58,656 nt of DNA from Bacteroidota bacterium (lineage in GTDB: Bacteria; Bacteroidota; Bacteroidia; AKYH767-A; 2013-40CM-41-45). Below are positions 46,369 through 55,357 of the stretch, in pieces. A program made the position numbers and the translations under genes. Location of the stretch: the NCBI GenBank assembly GCA_004295015.1, contig SHNE01000030.1, positions 1 to 58,656 on the forward strand, in the 5' to 3' direction. The notes below the pieces were generated by a model that had not been told where the DNA came from, made no database searches, and saw nothing but the letters and a program-made list of their open reading frames with translations. The first letter of the stretch is position 1. The number at the start of each line of letters is the position of its first letter.

Positions 46369-47874
46369 TTAGTACAGATTATAGGCAGCACCAAATTGAA
46401 ATCCCCATACAGTGTAATTTTGCGAGTAGCTTTCCTTTGATTTTGTAATATCAGTGATATTGGTTTTCCAATGCGGATTACAGAAAATTCGAACGCGTGG
46501 ATTTAAGAGGTAACTGATGTCGAGGCCAAGTCTTCCATTTAGCAAAAAAGCGTTGAAGGGTTTTTTATCCTCTATTGATTCGACTCCGCTTAAATCTTGC
46601 TTTAAATAATGCCCCCTCTGTGATAGTATAAACACAGGGGAAATTCCTCCGCTTATGCCGATTTTAAATTTATGCAATGGGAAACTATAAGTGAGCAGGA
46701 GTGGAACTTCCATGTATTGTATTTTATTAATGCTGTTCCTGTCGCTTATGCTTGGATCGTATTTATTAATCAGTATGGAGTCAACTCTTGTTTCGTATGT
46801 ACTGTCAACCCGGCTAACCTGGGTTTCCAGGAACCACTGAAGCCCGCTTACGTAAACAGTATCAATATCGGTGACCAGATGAGTGTAAGTTTGCCAACTA
46901 CCGGTTTGAGTATATTGTGTTTGCCGGCTATAAGCATCATAGGTGGTTTTTTCGCCCAGATAAGAATATTCCAGACCAATCCCATAGGAAAGATTATTCC
47001 AACTCCTGCTGACAACGATTCCAATTCCGGGAGAAGTAATACTCTTTTCTTCGGTGGAGCGCCTTTCAATGTATTCAGGATTTTCCTCTGCTTGAATATT
47101 TTTTGAAACGTTTTGAAGCGTAAAATACATACCAATTGAAAGTCCCTTTGTATTTGTTTTCTTCAAGTCTGAATTAAGTTTAAAAGGGGCTTTGAGCTGA
47201 GCTTCGTTTTCTTGCTGAGGAAACTTTATTGGCTTGATGGATGCAATAAACGGAACCGTGCTGCTTAAAACACCTTCTTCCAACAGGGAATGATAAGTCA
47301 CCGATGAAGCATTCGTTGATTTTTCTTGGATATGTGATTCAAATGATCCGGTATTTTCTTTCATTTTTTCCGATTCCTTCCATAAGTTTCCGGAAGGATT
47401 AATATGGGGGGTATTAACCTGATTCGAAATTAAATTAAGTTTATCGTCAGTCAACTTTCCGGTTTTTGAATTGGCCAGGACTGATGTTTCAGTATGGGCT
47501 TTGTGCCTTTCCTTTACTTTTATTTCTGAATCTTTCTTTATTTCAGAAGTGGCATTTTCTTTTGGATTATTCCGGTTTCTACCAAGGTTTTCGACTGATT
47601 TATTGCTCTGACTTTTTGTATTAGCCTTTGGTTCATGAGCTTCAGTACTTGAAGCCATTGTTTGAGTTTCGACAGATTTTTCTGTCGTTTTAAAAGAAGT
47701 CTTTTCGGATACCAAGAGGTAAGTTGTACCAATAAATAGCAGCCCGGCTATAAAAGCCAAAGCAAATATCTTTTTTCGGCGCTGAAGTTTGAAGTGTTTG
47801 TCCAGCATTTTTTCAGCCTCCGGCCAGAATTTTTCCGGATCCGGTGCCTGTTGATTGTGATTGTCCATTTTCAT
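46369..47874 (-). CDS. Trans-envelope protein: cytoplasmic N-end, one TM helix, C-terminal barrel
   Basis: A 501-residue protein whose start overlaps the stop of the sigma factor gene by four bases, so they are translationally coupled. Residues 1-35 are charged (FWPEAEKMLDKHFKLQRRKK) and should be cytoplasmic. A single membrane helix spans about 36-55. A Ser/Thr/Lys/Asn-rich linker follows (about 60-225). The C-terminal half (about 240-501) alternates as an outer-membrane beta-barrel of the PorT/OMP_b-brl type and ends FQFGAAYNLY. The N-end would sit where an anti-sigma factor sits, and the barrel in the outer membrane, so one chain could link the surface to the sigma factor. The sigma-regulating role is inference from coupling and layout. 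Confidence 0.75.
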   Translation of the reverse strand: MKMDNHNQQAPDPEKFWPEAEKMLDKHFKLQRRKKIFALAFIAGLLFIGTTYLLVSEKTSFKTTEKSVETQTMASSTEAHEPKANTKSQSNKSVENLGRNRNNPKENATSEIKKDSEIKVKERHKAHTETSVLANSKTGKLTDDKLNLISNQVNTPHINPSGNLWKESEKMKENTGSFESHIQEKSTNASSVTYHSLLEEGVLSSTVPFIASIKPIKFPQQENEAQLKAPFKLNSDLKKTNTKGLSIGMYFTLQNVSKNIQAEENPEYIERRSTEEKSITSPGIGIVVSRSWNNLSYGIGLEYSYLGEKTTYDAYSRQTQYTQTGSWQTYTHLVTDIDTVYVSGLQWFLETQVSRVDSTYETRVDSILINKYDPSISDRNSINKIQYMEVPLLLTYSFPLHKFKIGISGGISPVFILSQRGHYLKQDLSGVESIEDKKPFNAFLLNGRLGLDISYLLNPRVRIFCNPHWKTNITDITKSKESYSQNYTVWGFQFGAAYNLY

Positions 47875-48455
47875 TGTATCATGAAATTAGATGTGACTTT
47901 CTTTTTACTCCATTCATGTTCCAGAAACTCCTGAAGTTTTTTCTTCGCTCTATGAAGATGAACCTTAGATGTATTGGCGGATATCTTCAGCATTCCGGCA
48001 ATTTCTTCGTGCTTGTAGCCATCAAGTACAAATAAATTAAAGACTGTACGGTTCATTTCCGGGAGATTGTCAATTGCCATCAGGATTTCTTCCATTTTGG
48101 CACGTTCCAAAGCAGGATCATAGTTCGGATGTAAATATTCTGAATCCTGTAGGTCACGCAGCTCATGATTTTCTCTGTAAATCTTGTTTCTCCGGAATTC
48201 ATCAATGATATAGTTAATTGTAATTCTTCTAATCCATAATTCAAAGGGTACTTCCTTTTCTTTGTTTAGAAATAAATTAATGTTAGCTATGATTTTTACA
48301 AATGCCATATTCAACGCTGACATTCTGTCTTCCTGATTCACATAATACCTTCTGCAAATAGAGTAGAGGAAGTGATAACACATCGAATACAATTCGTGAT
48401 GTGCCCGCCTGTCATCTTTCTTGCAACGAAGTAAAAGTTCTCTCTCAGGGCTCAT
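47871..48455 (-). CDS. ECF-type RNA polymerase sigma factor
   Basis: A 194-residue sigma-70-family protein. Region 2 (about 15-90) has AHHELYSMCYHFLYSICRRY and FELWIRRITINYIIDEFRR. Region 4 (about 125-180) has LPEMNRTVFNLFVLDGYKH, EEIAGMLKISANTSKVHLHR and AKKKLQEFL. The layout and lack of other regions make it an extracytoplasmic-function sigma. Its downstream partner overlaps by four bases and carries a membrane helix and an outer-membrane barrel. A strong terminator hairpin lies just 11-16 bases before this start codon, so expression may depend on read-through or on a promoter overlapping the hairpin. Confidence 0.92.
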   Translation of the reverse strand: MSPERELLLRCKKDDRRAHHELYSMCYHFLYSICRRYYVNQEDRMSALNMAFVKIIANINLFLNKEKEVPFELWIRRITINYIIDEFRRNKIYRENHELRDLQDSEYLHPNYDPALERAKMEEILMAIDNLPEMNRTVFNLFVLDGYKHEEIAGMLKISANTSKVHLHRAKKKLQEFLEHEWSKKKVTSNFMIQ

Positions 48456-48470
48456 TATTTATATGGAAAA

Positions 48471-48496
48471 AGGATGCGGAATTCCTCCCGCATCCT
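48471..48496 (-). terminator. Rho-independent terminator after the PKD gene, just before the sigma gene
   Basis: Read on the minus strand, AGGATGCGG and CCGCATCCT form a 9-bp perfect stem with an 8-base loop, followed by a T run. It begins 25 bases after the stop of the PKD gene. The sigma factor start codon lies only about 11 bases past the T run. Confidence 0.75.
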
Positions 48497-48520
48497 GTAA
48501 ACACACATTATAATCGGGAC

Positions 48521-50407
48521 TTATTCTTTGATAATCTTCTGATAATTTTTAGCTCCATCAGCACGCGTGATCTCCATTAAATAAAATCCGGATTCCCATG
48601 CTGAAGTTTTAAGTTCATTTTTCTCAGTGTAAAAAATTCCATTTGCAATTTCCGATCCATTAATGCTCAGTACACGATATGTCGTCTCACCTTTTGATTG
48701 AATTTCAATTTTTAAAAGATCCTGAACAGGGTTTGGATAAACAGAAGCAAATTGTGTTGCTTGTGCATTATTATCAATTCCTGTTAATTGATCAGGTGAA
48801 AGAACATTGATGGTAAAGCCAGCATTGTTAAGGCGATAAATATGCCCCAATGAATCGACCGAAACAGTGTCGCAGAATGTACTTGTGCACACGGCACCGG
48901 TAAATGGATTTGTTACAGTAAGGCAAAGCACATAGCTGCCGGTATTTGCATAGGTATGGTTCGGATACGGAAGATTGGATGTTGTTCCGTCACCGAAATC
49001 CCAATGAAAATTCAAATTAATTCCACTGGACATATTCACTACGACTAATTGAAAAGGAGCCATTTGAAGTGTCACAAAATATGCATTACAGAAAATCGGG
49101 TTATTGTGTGATGTGTCAACTACAAGTGTCGAACAGAATTGATCAACACAATTGCTGTCAGAAACATTTAAACAGACAGTGTACGTACCCGGTGCTGCAT
49201 AAGCATGCTGTGGAAAACGAACAGAAGAGGAGTGTCCATCGCCGAAATCCCAGGAATATGAAGCCGTTGAAGGATCGACATTTGAGAGATCAATAAAATG
49301 TCCGGTCAGACCAAGACTAACTGCCTGAAAATTTGCCTGGCAAATGAAATGAATTGGATTTTGGATAGTAATGCTTTTGCAAGTATGACATAATAAGGCC
49401 ATTGTAGAATCATATAATGTATTGCAAACCATGTACACGCCGTCAGTCGCAAATATATGTGAGACATTATTTCCGGTGCCTGTACTTCCATCGCCAAAAT
49501 CCCATGTCATGCTTGTTCCTGCTGCTGACTGTGCGGAAAAATGAATCTCCATATAATTTGATGAGACCGCGGAATAAGTATAGTTGCAATTATTTGGAAT
49601 GTTATTTGTGGATACGGTATCGCAGGAAGTACAGATAACATTTCCGGCACTATCCAGCTGGTTCATACAAACAAGGTAGTTTCCGGTTCCGGTGTATGTG
49701 TGTGTTATAGCCGGTCCAAATCCTCCTGTTCCATCACCGAAGGACCATTGGATATTTGTTCCGGGCAGTGAATGAGAAATAAATGAAAATGTACTACTGC
49801 TTGCCGGGGTACCTGTGAAGGTAAATGAGCACAATGCAGTGTTAGGCCCGGAAACGATTACTGTGTAACAAATTGTACAGGTTTGTCCGGCACTTGAAGT
49901 GCTGTCAAGAACTGTCATGCAAACCGGATAAGATCCTGCTTGAGGAAAATGATGACTTACATTATCCCCTGTTCCTGTAGTTCCATCGCCAAAATCCCAG
50001 CTTACTGATACGTGTGGGCCGGGACTTGCAGCGAAAATTATTCCAAGGCTGTCATTCGGATCATTGCTAAAACTAAAACTGCAGGATGCTGGATTTCCAA
50101 ATGGATAAACGAGTTCACAATAGCTACAAATCACCGTACCATTTGAGTCAGTTTGTGAAATACACACGTTAAATGGTCCAATGCTATTATAAGTATGGCT
50201 TATCTGTGTTCCTGTTGCGTGAATACTATCACCAAAATCCCAAACGGTTGTGAAACCGGCAGCCGGGTTGGTGACAAAGTTGATGGTTCCGGGATGATTA
50301 GGGTCGGGTTGAGCCATAAAAGTACATGGCAGGATTTGTGCCTGAAGAGGAAAACTGAGTCCTATCAGAATGAGTGCTTTAATAATTGTGCGGGTAAAAT
50401 TTTTCAT
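48521..50407 (-). CDS. Secreted six-PKD protein with Cys-paired repeats, T9SS type A
   Basis: A 628-residue exported protein with signal peptide (1-23, ending LQAQ). Six PKD domains in a row each have a W-D/S-F-G-D-G/S core and a following H-x-Y/F strand. Each repeat carries four Cys: one at its start (CTF, CSF, CNY, CQA, CNA), one in a VC/LC strand and two near its end. In the first four repeats the last two form C-x-x-C (CSYC, CTIC, CTSC, CHTC). Such Cys content is unusual for PKD modules and suggests disulphide-stapled repeats. A type A sorting domain closes the protein (VYPNPVQDLLKIEI, GFYLMEI, YQKIIKE). Probably a surface stalk or adhesin. Confidence 0.87.
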   Translation of the reverse strand: MKNFTRTIIKALILIGLSFPLQAQILPCTFMAQPDPNHPGTINFVTNPAAGFTTVWDFGDSIHATGTQISHTYNSIGPFNVCISQTDSNGTVICSYCELVYPFGNPASCSFSFSNDPNDSLGIIFAASPGPHVSVSWDFGDGTTGTGDNVSHHFPQAGSYPVCMTVLDSTSSAGQTCTICYTVIVSGPNTALCSFTFTGTPASSSTFSFISHSLPGTNIQWSFGDGTGGFGPAITHTYTGTGNYLVCMNQLDSAGNVICTSCDTVSTNNIPNNCNYTYSAVSSNYMEIHFSAQSAAGTSMTWDFGDGSTGTGNNVSHIFATDGVYMVCNTLYDSTMALLCHTCKSITIQNPIHFICQANFQAVSLGLTGHFIDLSNVDPSTASYSWDFGDGHSSSVRFPQHAYAAPGTYTVCLNVSDSNCVDQFCSTLVVDTSHNNPIFCNAYFVTLQMAPFQLVVVNMSSGINLNFHWDFGDGTTSNLPYPNHTYANTGSYVLCLTVTNPFTGAVCTSTFCDTVSVDSLGHIYRLNNAGFTINVLSPDQLTGIDNNAQATQFASVYPNPVQDLLKIEIQSKGETTYRVLSINGSEIANGIFYTEKNELKTSAWESGFYLMEITRADGAKNYQKIIKE

Positions 50408-50604
50408 GAATTTTGGATTATCGGTTAGATATTATTGAACACGGGAGAAGTGAGAGAATGGTTTACATACGGTTAAATTATTTTTCTTTTGATTCCATAT
50501 ATAAAAAGCTTGTGATCTGGCCTCAAAAGGGCATATTTAGATACAATATTGCCAACAATTTAGAATTTTGTATTTTATGCTAATCTAAATTTAAATAATA
50601 TTCT

Positions 50605-51462
50605 ATGAAAACACGCTACTATCACTTAATTATTTCATTTTTGCTGCTAACAACGGTTGTTGATGCACAGCAGGTTGTAGTTGGAACCGGTACTTTGCAA
50701 TCACTGTTTAGTCCAATCAGCAGAATTAGGGATTATTCTGTTTACGAGATTATTTATTATGCATCTGATATAAATGTTTCAGGCAACTTAACTCATTTTG
50801 CCTTTGAAAGGTCAGATGGAGATAGCACTAATCCTATTCAAGACGTAACACTCTATTTCAAGCTTACGTCAGATAGCTCCTTGGCTTCGACCAATTATTC
50901 TGATGTAGGTTATCAGCAAGTTTACCATGGTACCTGGCCAAACGATGCAGGAGCAGGTTGGCGCGAAGTTGTGTTGACAACGCCATTTGTATATGATAAT
51001 ATTAGCAACCTACAGGTATTAGTCGTTAAAGGATATGAGCCATCCTTATCCGGAAACCCGGTTGCAGTTCGGTGGTTGTATAATAATGCAACCGGAACTC
51101 CGATACATGCCAGACGATATACCGGCGCAGATCCAATCACTACGAACACCTCCTTGACAACAATTAATTTTTATGCAAACGCTCGCCTTACTTTTGGCTC
51201 AGTAGGCATTGTAGAAATTATGAATAGTTCTGTTAGAGTGTATCCCAATCCTGCATCCGGTCAACTTAATATAGAATTTAAATCAGACGAAATTATGAAT
51301 GGGTTGACTTTTCAAATTCATGACATTACCGGAAAATTATGTTATTCTGAAATTTTCGAAGAGTCTGCTTTTGTTAACATAGAAAATCTGTCGGCAGGAA
51401 TTTATTACTGCTCTATCCAAACTGAAAATAGAAGTTGGGTACAAAAGTTATTGATTCAGTAA
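50605..51462 (+). CDS. Secreted protein with T9SS type A sorting domain
   Basis: A 285-residue exported protein with a signal peptide ending VVDAQQ. The body (about 23-200) is beta-rich, with DVTLYFKLTSDSS, GTWPNDAGAGWREVVLTTPF and LQVLVVKGYEPSLSGN. This resembles the Ig-like or jelly-roll segments that often precede sorting domains in this phylum; I do not recognise a specific family. The last 75 residues form a type A sorting domain (VYPNPASGQLNIEF, GIYYCSIQTENRSWVQKLLIQ). It is transcribed alone, divergent from the PKD gene, and ends at a strong shared terminator. Confidence 0.8.
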   Translation: MKTRYYHLIISFLLLTTVVDAQQVVVGTGTLQSLFSPISRIRDYSVYEIIYYASDINVSGNLTHFAFERSDGDSTNPIQDVTLYFKLTSDSSLASTNYSDVGYQQVYHGTWPNDAGAGWREVVLTTPFVYDNISNLQVLVVKGYEPSLSGNPVAVRWLYNNATGTPIHARRYTGADPITTNTSLTTINFYANARLTFGSVGIVEIMNSSVRVYPNPASGQLNIEFKSDEIMNGLTFQIHDITGKLCYSEIFEESAFVNIENLSAGIYYCSIQTENRSWVQKLLIQ

Positions 51463-51494
51463 GGCATCCCCGCTACAAATCTGAGTAAGCTATA

Positions 51495-51534
51495 AATAAA
51501 ACCCCTCTGCAAGGAAATGCAGAGGGGTTTTATT
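51495..51534. terminator. Perfect 17-bp bidirectional terminator
   Basis: AATAAAACCCCTCTGCA and its exact reverse complement flank the loop AGGAAA, with A and T runs built into the arms. It lies between two convergent genes that end at 51462 and 51554 and can stop transcription from both sides. Confidence 0.9.
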
Positions 51535-51553
51535 ACAATGGAAAACGAAACAA

Positions 51554-53572
51554 TTAGTGACTAACAATTAACTTTGACTGATAAACGGTCTTCTCATTTT
51601 CAGCTCTTACAAGATATATTCCTGCCGGTATACTGGAAGTATTTATCATAACCTGATCCTTATTGTTAGTTGATGTATAAACCACTTCGCCTAACATGTT
51701 GATCAAGCTTAAAGTACAATTTCCCTTGTCCGTTAAATTGACAAATACTTTTTCATTCGCAGGATTCGGCATAAGACGTACCGACCCTATTTTGTTGATA
51801 TTCTTCAAGCCAAGTGTATAGTCAATCGTATGCAAGGTGGTGTTTGTGATCACTGCCGGATTATAATCGAAATAAATTCCCGCTGTGTTATTAATCACTG
51901 CACCATCTGCAACTCCTGAACGTGGGCTGATTCTATAACTAACATAACCGTGACTCATCGGTTCGTTCGTGTTGCTGTCAGGTAGCATAATATTGCTGAA
52001 GGTAAATCTTAGAACATTGTCTTGCAGAATTGATGGAACCATAGCATGACTGCTTGCTAACACTTCAAATGTCTGCATGTCGAGATTAGCACTAATGGTA
52101 TCCAGGATGTATATATCATAGGCCTCTGCAGTTCCGGTATTTTGGAATCGAACAGTATAGGTGATTTCTGTGCCTGGAAGTATGGCATTGTTGGCTCCCT
52201 GTCCATAGGGTTCTCCTGCTTTATCATTCGGGTCATAAGAAGTTCGCACAGCAGTACAAGTTGTTACGATATTATCTGCAGGATTTGCGTCACCTGAGAT
52301 CGGTTCGATAATCATCGTTACACATACTGTGTCACCAATCGTAGCCGAAGTAGAAGTAGTCACTTGTGCACAATAGCTCCAATAAGGAGAAGTTGAATTG
52401 TAATTCCAGATGATGGTGTCGCCGCTGATAGAGTAAGTTCCACTCGAATCCGGCATCGCCGTAAGCAATGGATCAAGAATAACTTTTATTTGTCCACTTG
52501 GAGTTGAACAAAAACGGTCATACGCAAATACGCAAACTGTTCCGATTCTTCCCGGAACCGCTCCGTTAACATTTACCGAGCCGGTAAGATCATAGCCACT
52601 TGGACATGACAGGTAAAAATCATTTCCGGATGAAGGTATACTGCTGACAGAAATTGTTCCACCGGTAGGACAAACAACGGTATAGCTACCACCGTACCAG
52701 TTGTTAATGTGGACATTTATATCATAGGTAATCCCGGTAGGAACATTAAATGAATATACACCATTAGAATCTGTTTGTGTCCAGAGAACAGTGTTTCCGG
52801 ATGTGCTCAAAGAAACGGTGATGTTGGCAAGCGTCAGATCTCCCGAATTGAAAATACAGTCCTGATTGTTATCCAGATAAACTGTGCCTGAAAGAGGTCC
52901 GCAATTTGCGTTAACTGTAATTGGCGTAGCATAAAATGTATCTGCAACTGCACCCAAATTTACAATCACCATTGGATTGTATGTGCCTGCGTTGGCATAA
53001 ATGTGCTGAAGAAAGCTGAAGAAATATCTTTGCTGTATGCTCAAAGCAAAAGTGGTATCACTTCCATCTCCAAATGCGATGTAAACGTCTACTGTGTCAT
53101 TAACACCAAATCCTCCTGTGTTTCCCTGTAGAATAAAATCTGTATATGCCGGAGCTGTGCAAAAAATGGTTCCGGTTGAATCAGAACTGAAATCAATGAT
53201 GTCAATAAATGGCGGGATGTTTACTGAAATAGAGATGGAATCGAAACAGCCAAGGTCAGTTCCTATTACCAGGGTGGCTACATACACACCGGATCCTGCA
53301 TATGTATGCGTTGGACTCGCGACAGTTGAAACGGATCCATCACCGAATTGCCATTGATAAGTAGTGATCGTTCCTACACTTGTGGTGGACCCATCAAAGA
53401 AATACACAGTTGCGGGATTGATCGAATCATTGATAGAGCTGAACGATGCTACGCATTGTGCATTGCTTTGAAAATTGTTGAAGGATAGAAATAAAAACAA
53501 GAGAGCAAAGAGTAAATTGCTTTTCTGCCTTCCCATAAATAATTCGCTTGGTTTGGTAGATTTTTTTTTCAT
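51554..53572 (-). CDS. Secreted PKD/SdrD-B-like/DUF11-like protein, T9SS type A
   Basis: A 672-residue exported protein. The signal peptide is preceded by a charged stretch; the start could also be the internal Met of MGRQKSN. One PKD domain (about 40-120; WQFGDGSVST) is followed by a second Ig-like unit. An SdrD B-like domain (about 235-315) contains SGTVYLDNNQDC. A C-terminal repeat of the DUF11/DUF7619 type (about 440-590) contains SYDPNDKAGEP, YTVRFQNTGTAEAYDI and NTAGIYFDYNPAVITNT. The type A sorting domain starts at LMPNPANEKVFVNL and ends QSKLIVSH. All modules are structural, so it is probably a surface or fibre protein. Confidence 0.87.
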   Translation of the reverse strand: MKKKSTKPSELFMGRQKSNLLFALLFLFLSFNNFQSNAQCVASFSSINDSINPATVYFFDGSTTSVGTITTYQWQFGDGSVSTVASPTHTYAGSGVYVATLVIGTDLGCFDSISISVNIPPFIDIIDFSSDSTGTIFCTAPAYTDFILQGNTGGFGVNDTVDVYIAFGDGSDTTFALSIQQRYFFSFLQHIYANAGTYNPMVIVNLGAVADTFYATPITVNANCGPLSGTVYLDNNQDCIFNSGDLTLANITVSLSTSGNTVLWTQTDSNGVYSFNVPTGITYDINVHINNWYGGSYTVVCPTGGTISVSSIPSSGNDFYLSCPSGYDLTGSVNVNGAVPGRIGTVCVFAYDRFCSTPSGQIKVILDPLLTAMPDSSGTYSISGDTIIWNYNSTSPYWSYCAQVTTSTSATIGDTVCVTMIIEPISGDANPADNIVTTCTAVRTSYDPNDKAGEPYGQGANNAILPGTEITYTVRFQNTGTAEAYDIYILDTISANLDMQTFEVLASSHAMVPSILQDNVLRFTFSNIMLPDSNTNEPMSHGYVSYRISPRSGVADGAVINNTAGIYFDYNPAVITNTTLHTIDYTLGLKNINKIGSVRLMPNPANEKVFVNLTDKGNCTLSLINMLGEVVYTSTNNKDQVMINTSSIPAGIYLVRAENEKTVYQSKLIVSH

Positions 53573-53810
53573 GAGTTTGGTTTTGTAAATAAGTGATTTG
53601 ATTTTTTTAATTTCTTTTTGAATGTGAGCATAAAGGTGAGAAGATTGAAGGAGGCATGCAATGTATTTATTCGAAAATCTTACGCATCCAAGATGTTAAA
53701 AATGTTCAAGAGTTTGTCGAAATTTCAAAATAATTTGAATTTATACAATAAAGAAGCACTATTATGTTTTTTTGGATTTCTTCAGGATTCTTACTTGATT
53801 AAAGTCAAAA

Positions 53811-53853
53811 AAAACACCCTCAAATCATTGTTTAAAATGATTCGAGGGTGTTT
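53811..53853. terminator. Terminator of the SusCD operon
   Basis: AAACACCCTC-A-AATCAT and ATGATT-C-GAGGGTGTTT pair with one internal mismatch around a short AT loop, with an A run on the left (a T run on the minus strand). It lies 20 bases past the SusD stop. Confidence 0.85.
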
Positions 53854-53872
53854 CGCTTTGATTATTTGGAAC

Positions 53873-55345
53873 TTAATTCACATCCCACCAAACCTTGTCT
53901 TTCACGTTATGTTGCGGAGGTGTATTCGGATTGAGTGTTTGTTCTGAGTTTGGATAAAGAAGAATTCCCGGAAAGAAATTTCCGATTTGCGAGGTCATGG
54001 ATACAATGAGAAAATCAGGGTAACCTGTCCGCCTCCATTCTGTCCAGGCTTCTGCGCATTGAGTTCCATTCATACTCACCCATTTTTGTGTTACAATTGC
54101 TTTTACCTGATCCGGAATTGTTCCACCTGTAGGGTAGGAGATAGCAAGCTGAGAAAAATAATCAGATGCCTCTGTGGGATCAAATTCCCACCGGGAGAAA
54201 GAAGAACTGATACCGGCTTCGTATAAGGCTTTTGCATCTCCTGCGAGCCACCCTCTGGCAACAGCTTCTGCCTGGAGGAAATAACTTTCAGCAGCACTCA
54301 TGAAAACAACCGGTGATTCAGGTCCGGCAATGACGAAACTTGGTTTTGAGAACCATCCTGAAACAACATTCGGTCCGCCAAAATTAGGCTCCTTGCCCTG
54401 GCCTTGATTAATTCCATTGTGAACCCCGACGCTATCGCCTGAAGTGGCGCGTCTGTAAAATGCATCAACTCTCGGATCATTATTATTTATCAGAAAATTT
54501 AAACCACTGTTACTTGCCAGAATATTGAAACTTCCTAAGGATGCTATTTGCGTATACAGGGGATTTTGACCGAACAATTCATCTATAAATTGCATTTCTG
54601 CATCTTCACCGGAGCCAAGAAAGCCAATTCCATTTTCACTCAATGAATCTATTCCGGCTTGTGCCACAGCCGGCCGTACTTCCGATTGTCGCATATAAAT
54701 TTTCAGTTTCAAGGTATTTGCAAACTTTTTCCATAAGTCTACATCTCCGTGGTATATGAAATCATCTTCCTGAGGATAAATATCATCTCCGGTATAGCTG
54801 ATGATTAAGTTAAGCCCTTTATCAATCATTGGAATTAATCCGTCATATACAGTTTGCTGATTATCGAACTTAGGTGTGAAGAGACCGTCTTCTGCCTGCA
54901 AGGCTTCAGTGAAGGGAATGTCCCCATGAAGATCAGTCAACACCTGGTAGATATATGCCTGTAATATGTAAGCGATGCCTGCATATTTAGTATTGCCTGA
55001 TTCTGTTTTACGGATAATATCTTTCAGGTCCATTAATGGTGCTGAATACAAATCTGACCATGGTCTGTCAAAAGTCGTGTTGCTGATCAGGTATTGATCG
55101 TAAATGCTATACTGACTTCCCGTTGGTCCCTGAGTCCAGTACTGTGCCCAGAAACCTCCGATTATTTGATATTCATTTCCCATCACATAGGCTGTATGTG
55201 CAATTGAAGTTGGAAGCAAATGTTTTGCTTCAACTTGTTCAGGTTGATTTGGATTTTTGTTTACATCCAGAAAGTCCTTTTCGCATGAGCTTAGAACCAC
55301 CAGACTTACCAAAAGAAGTGTAGCTTTTATTTTAGATATTTTCAT
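53873..55345 (-). CDS. SusD/RagB-like nutrient-binding outer-membrane lipoprotein
   Basis: A 490-residue lipoprotein. The signal peptide ends LSSC-EKDFLDVN, with the lipobox Cys at about residue 21. It belongs to the SusD-like type 2 group (SusD-like_2), shown by FLDVNKNPNQPEQV, FWAQYWTQGPTGSQY, AYILQAYIYQVLTDLHGDIPFTEALQ and PVVFMSAAESYFLQAEAVARGW. It forms the lid of the SusC porter and binds the oligosaccharide or peptide before uptake. The SusC gene lies 12 bases upstream in the same operon and a strong terminator follows. No glycosidase or peptidase gene is adjacent, so the nutrient cannot be named. Confidence 0.93.
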   Translation of the reverse strand: MKISKIKATLLLVSLVVLSSCEKDFLDVNKNPNQPEQVEAKHLLPTSIAHTAYVMGNEYQIIGGFWAQYWTQGPTGSQYSIYDQYLISNTTFDRPWSDLYSAPLMDLKDIIRKTESGNTKYAGIAYILQAYIYQVLTDLHGDIPFTEALQAEDGLFTPKFDNQQTVYDGLIPMIDKGLNLIISYTGDDIYPQEDDFIYHGDVDLWKKFANTLKLKIYMRQSEVRPAVAQAGIDSLSENGIGFLGSGEDAEMQFIDELFGQNPLYTQIASLGSFNILASNSGLNFLINNNDPRVDAFYRRATSGDSVGVHNGINQGQGKEPNFGGPNVVSGWFSKPSFVIAGPESPVVFMSAAESYFLQAEAVARGWLAGDAKALYEAGISSSFSRWEFDPTEASDYFSQLAISYPTGGTIPDQVKAIVTQKWVSMNGTQCAEAWTEWRRTGYPDFLIVSMTSQIGNFFPGILLYPNSEQTLNPNTPPQHNVKDKVWWDVN

Positions 55346-55357
55346 GATCTTGTTTTC

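Noticed and set aside
53618..53947. 109-codon plus-strand frame
   Set aside because: It crosses the SusD terminator and the end of the SusD gene and has no family features.
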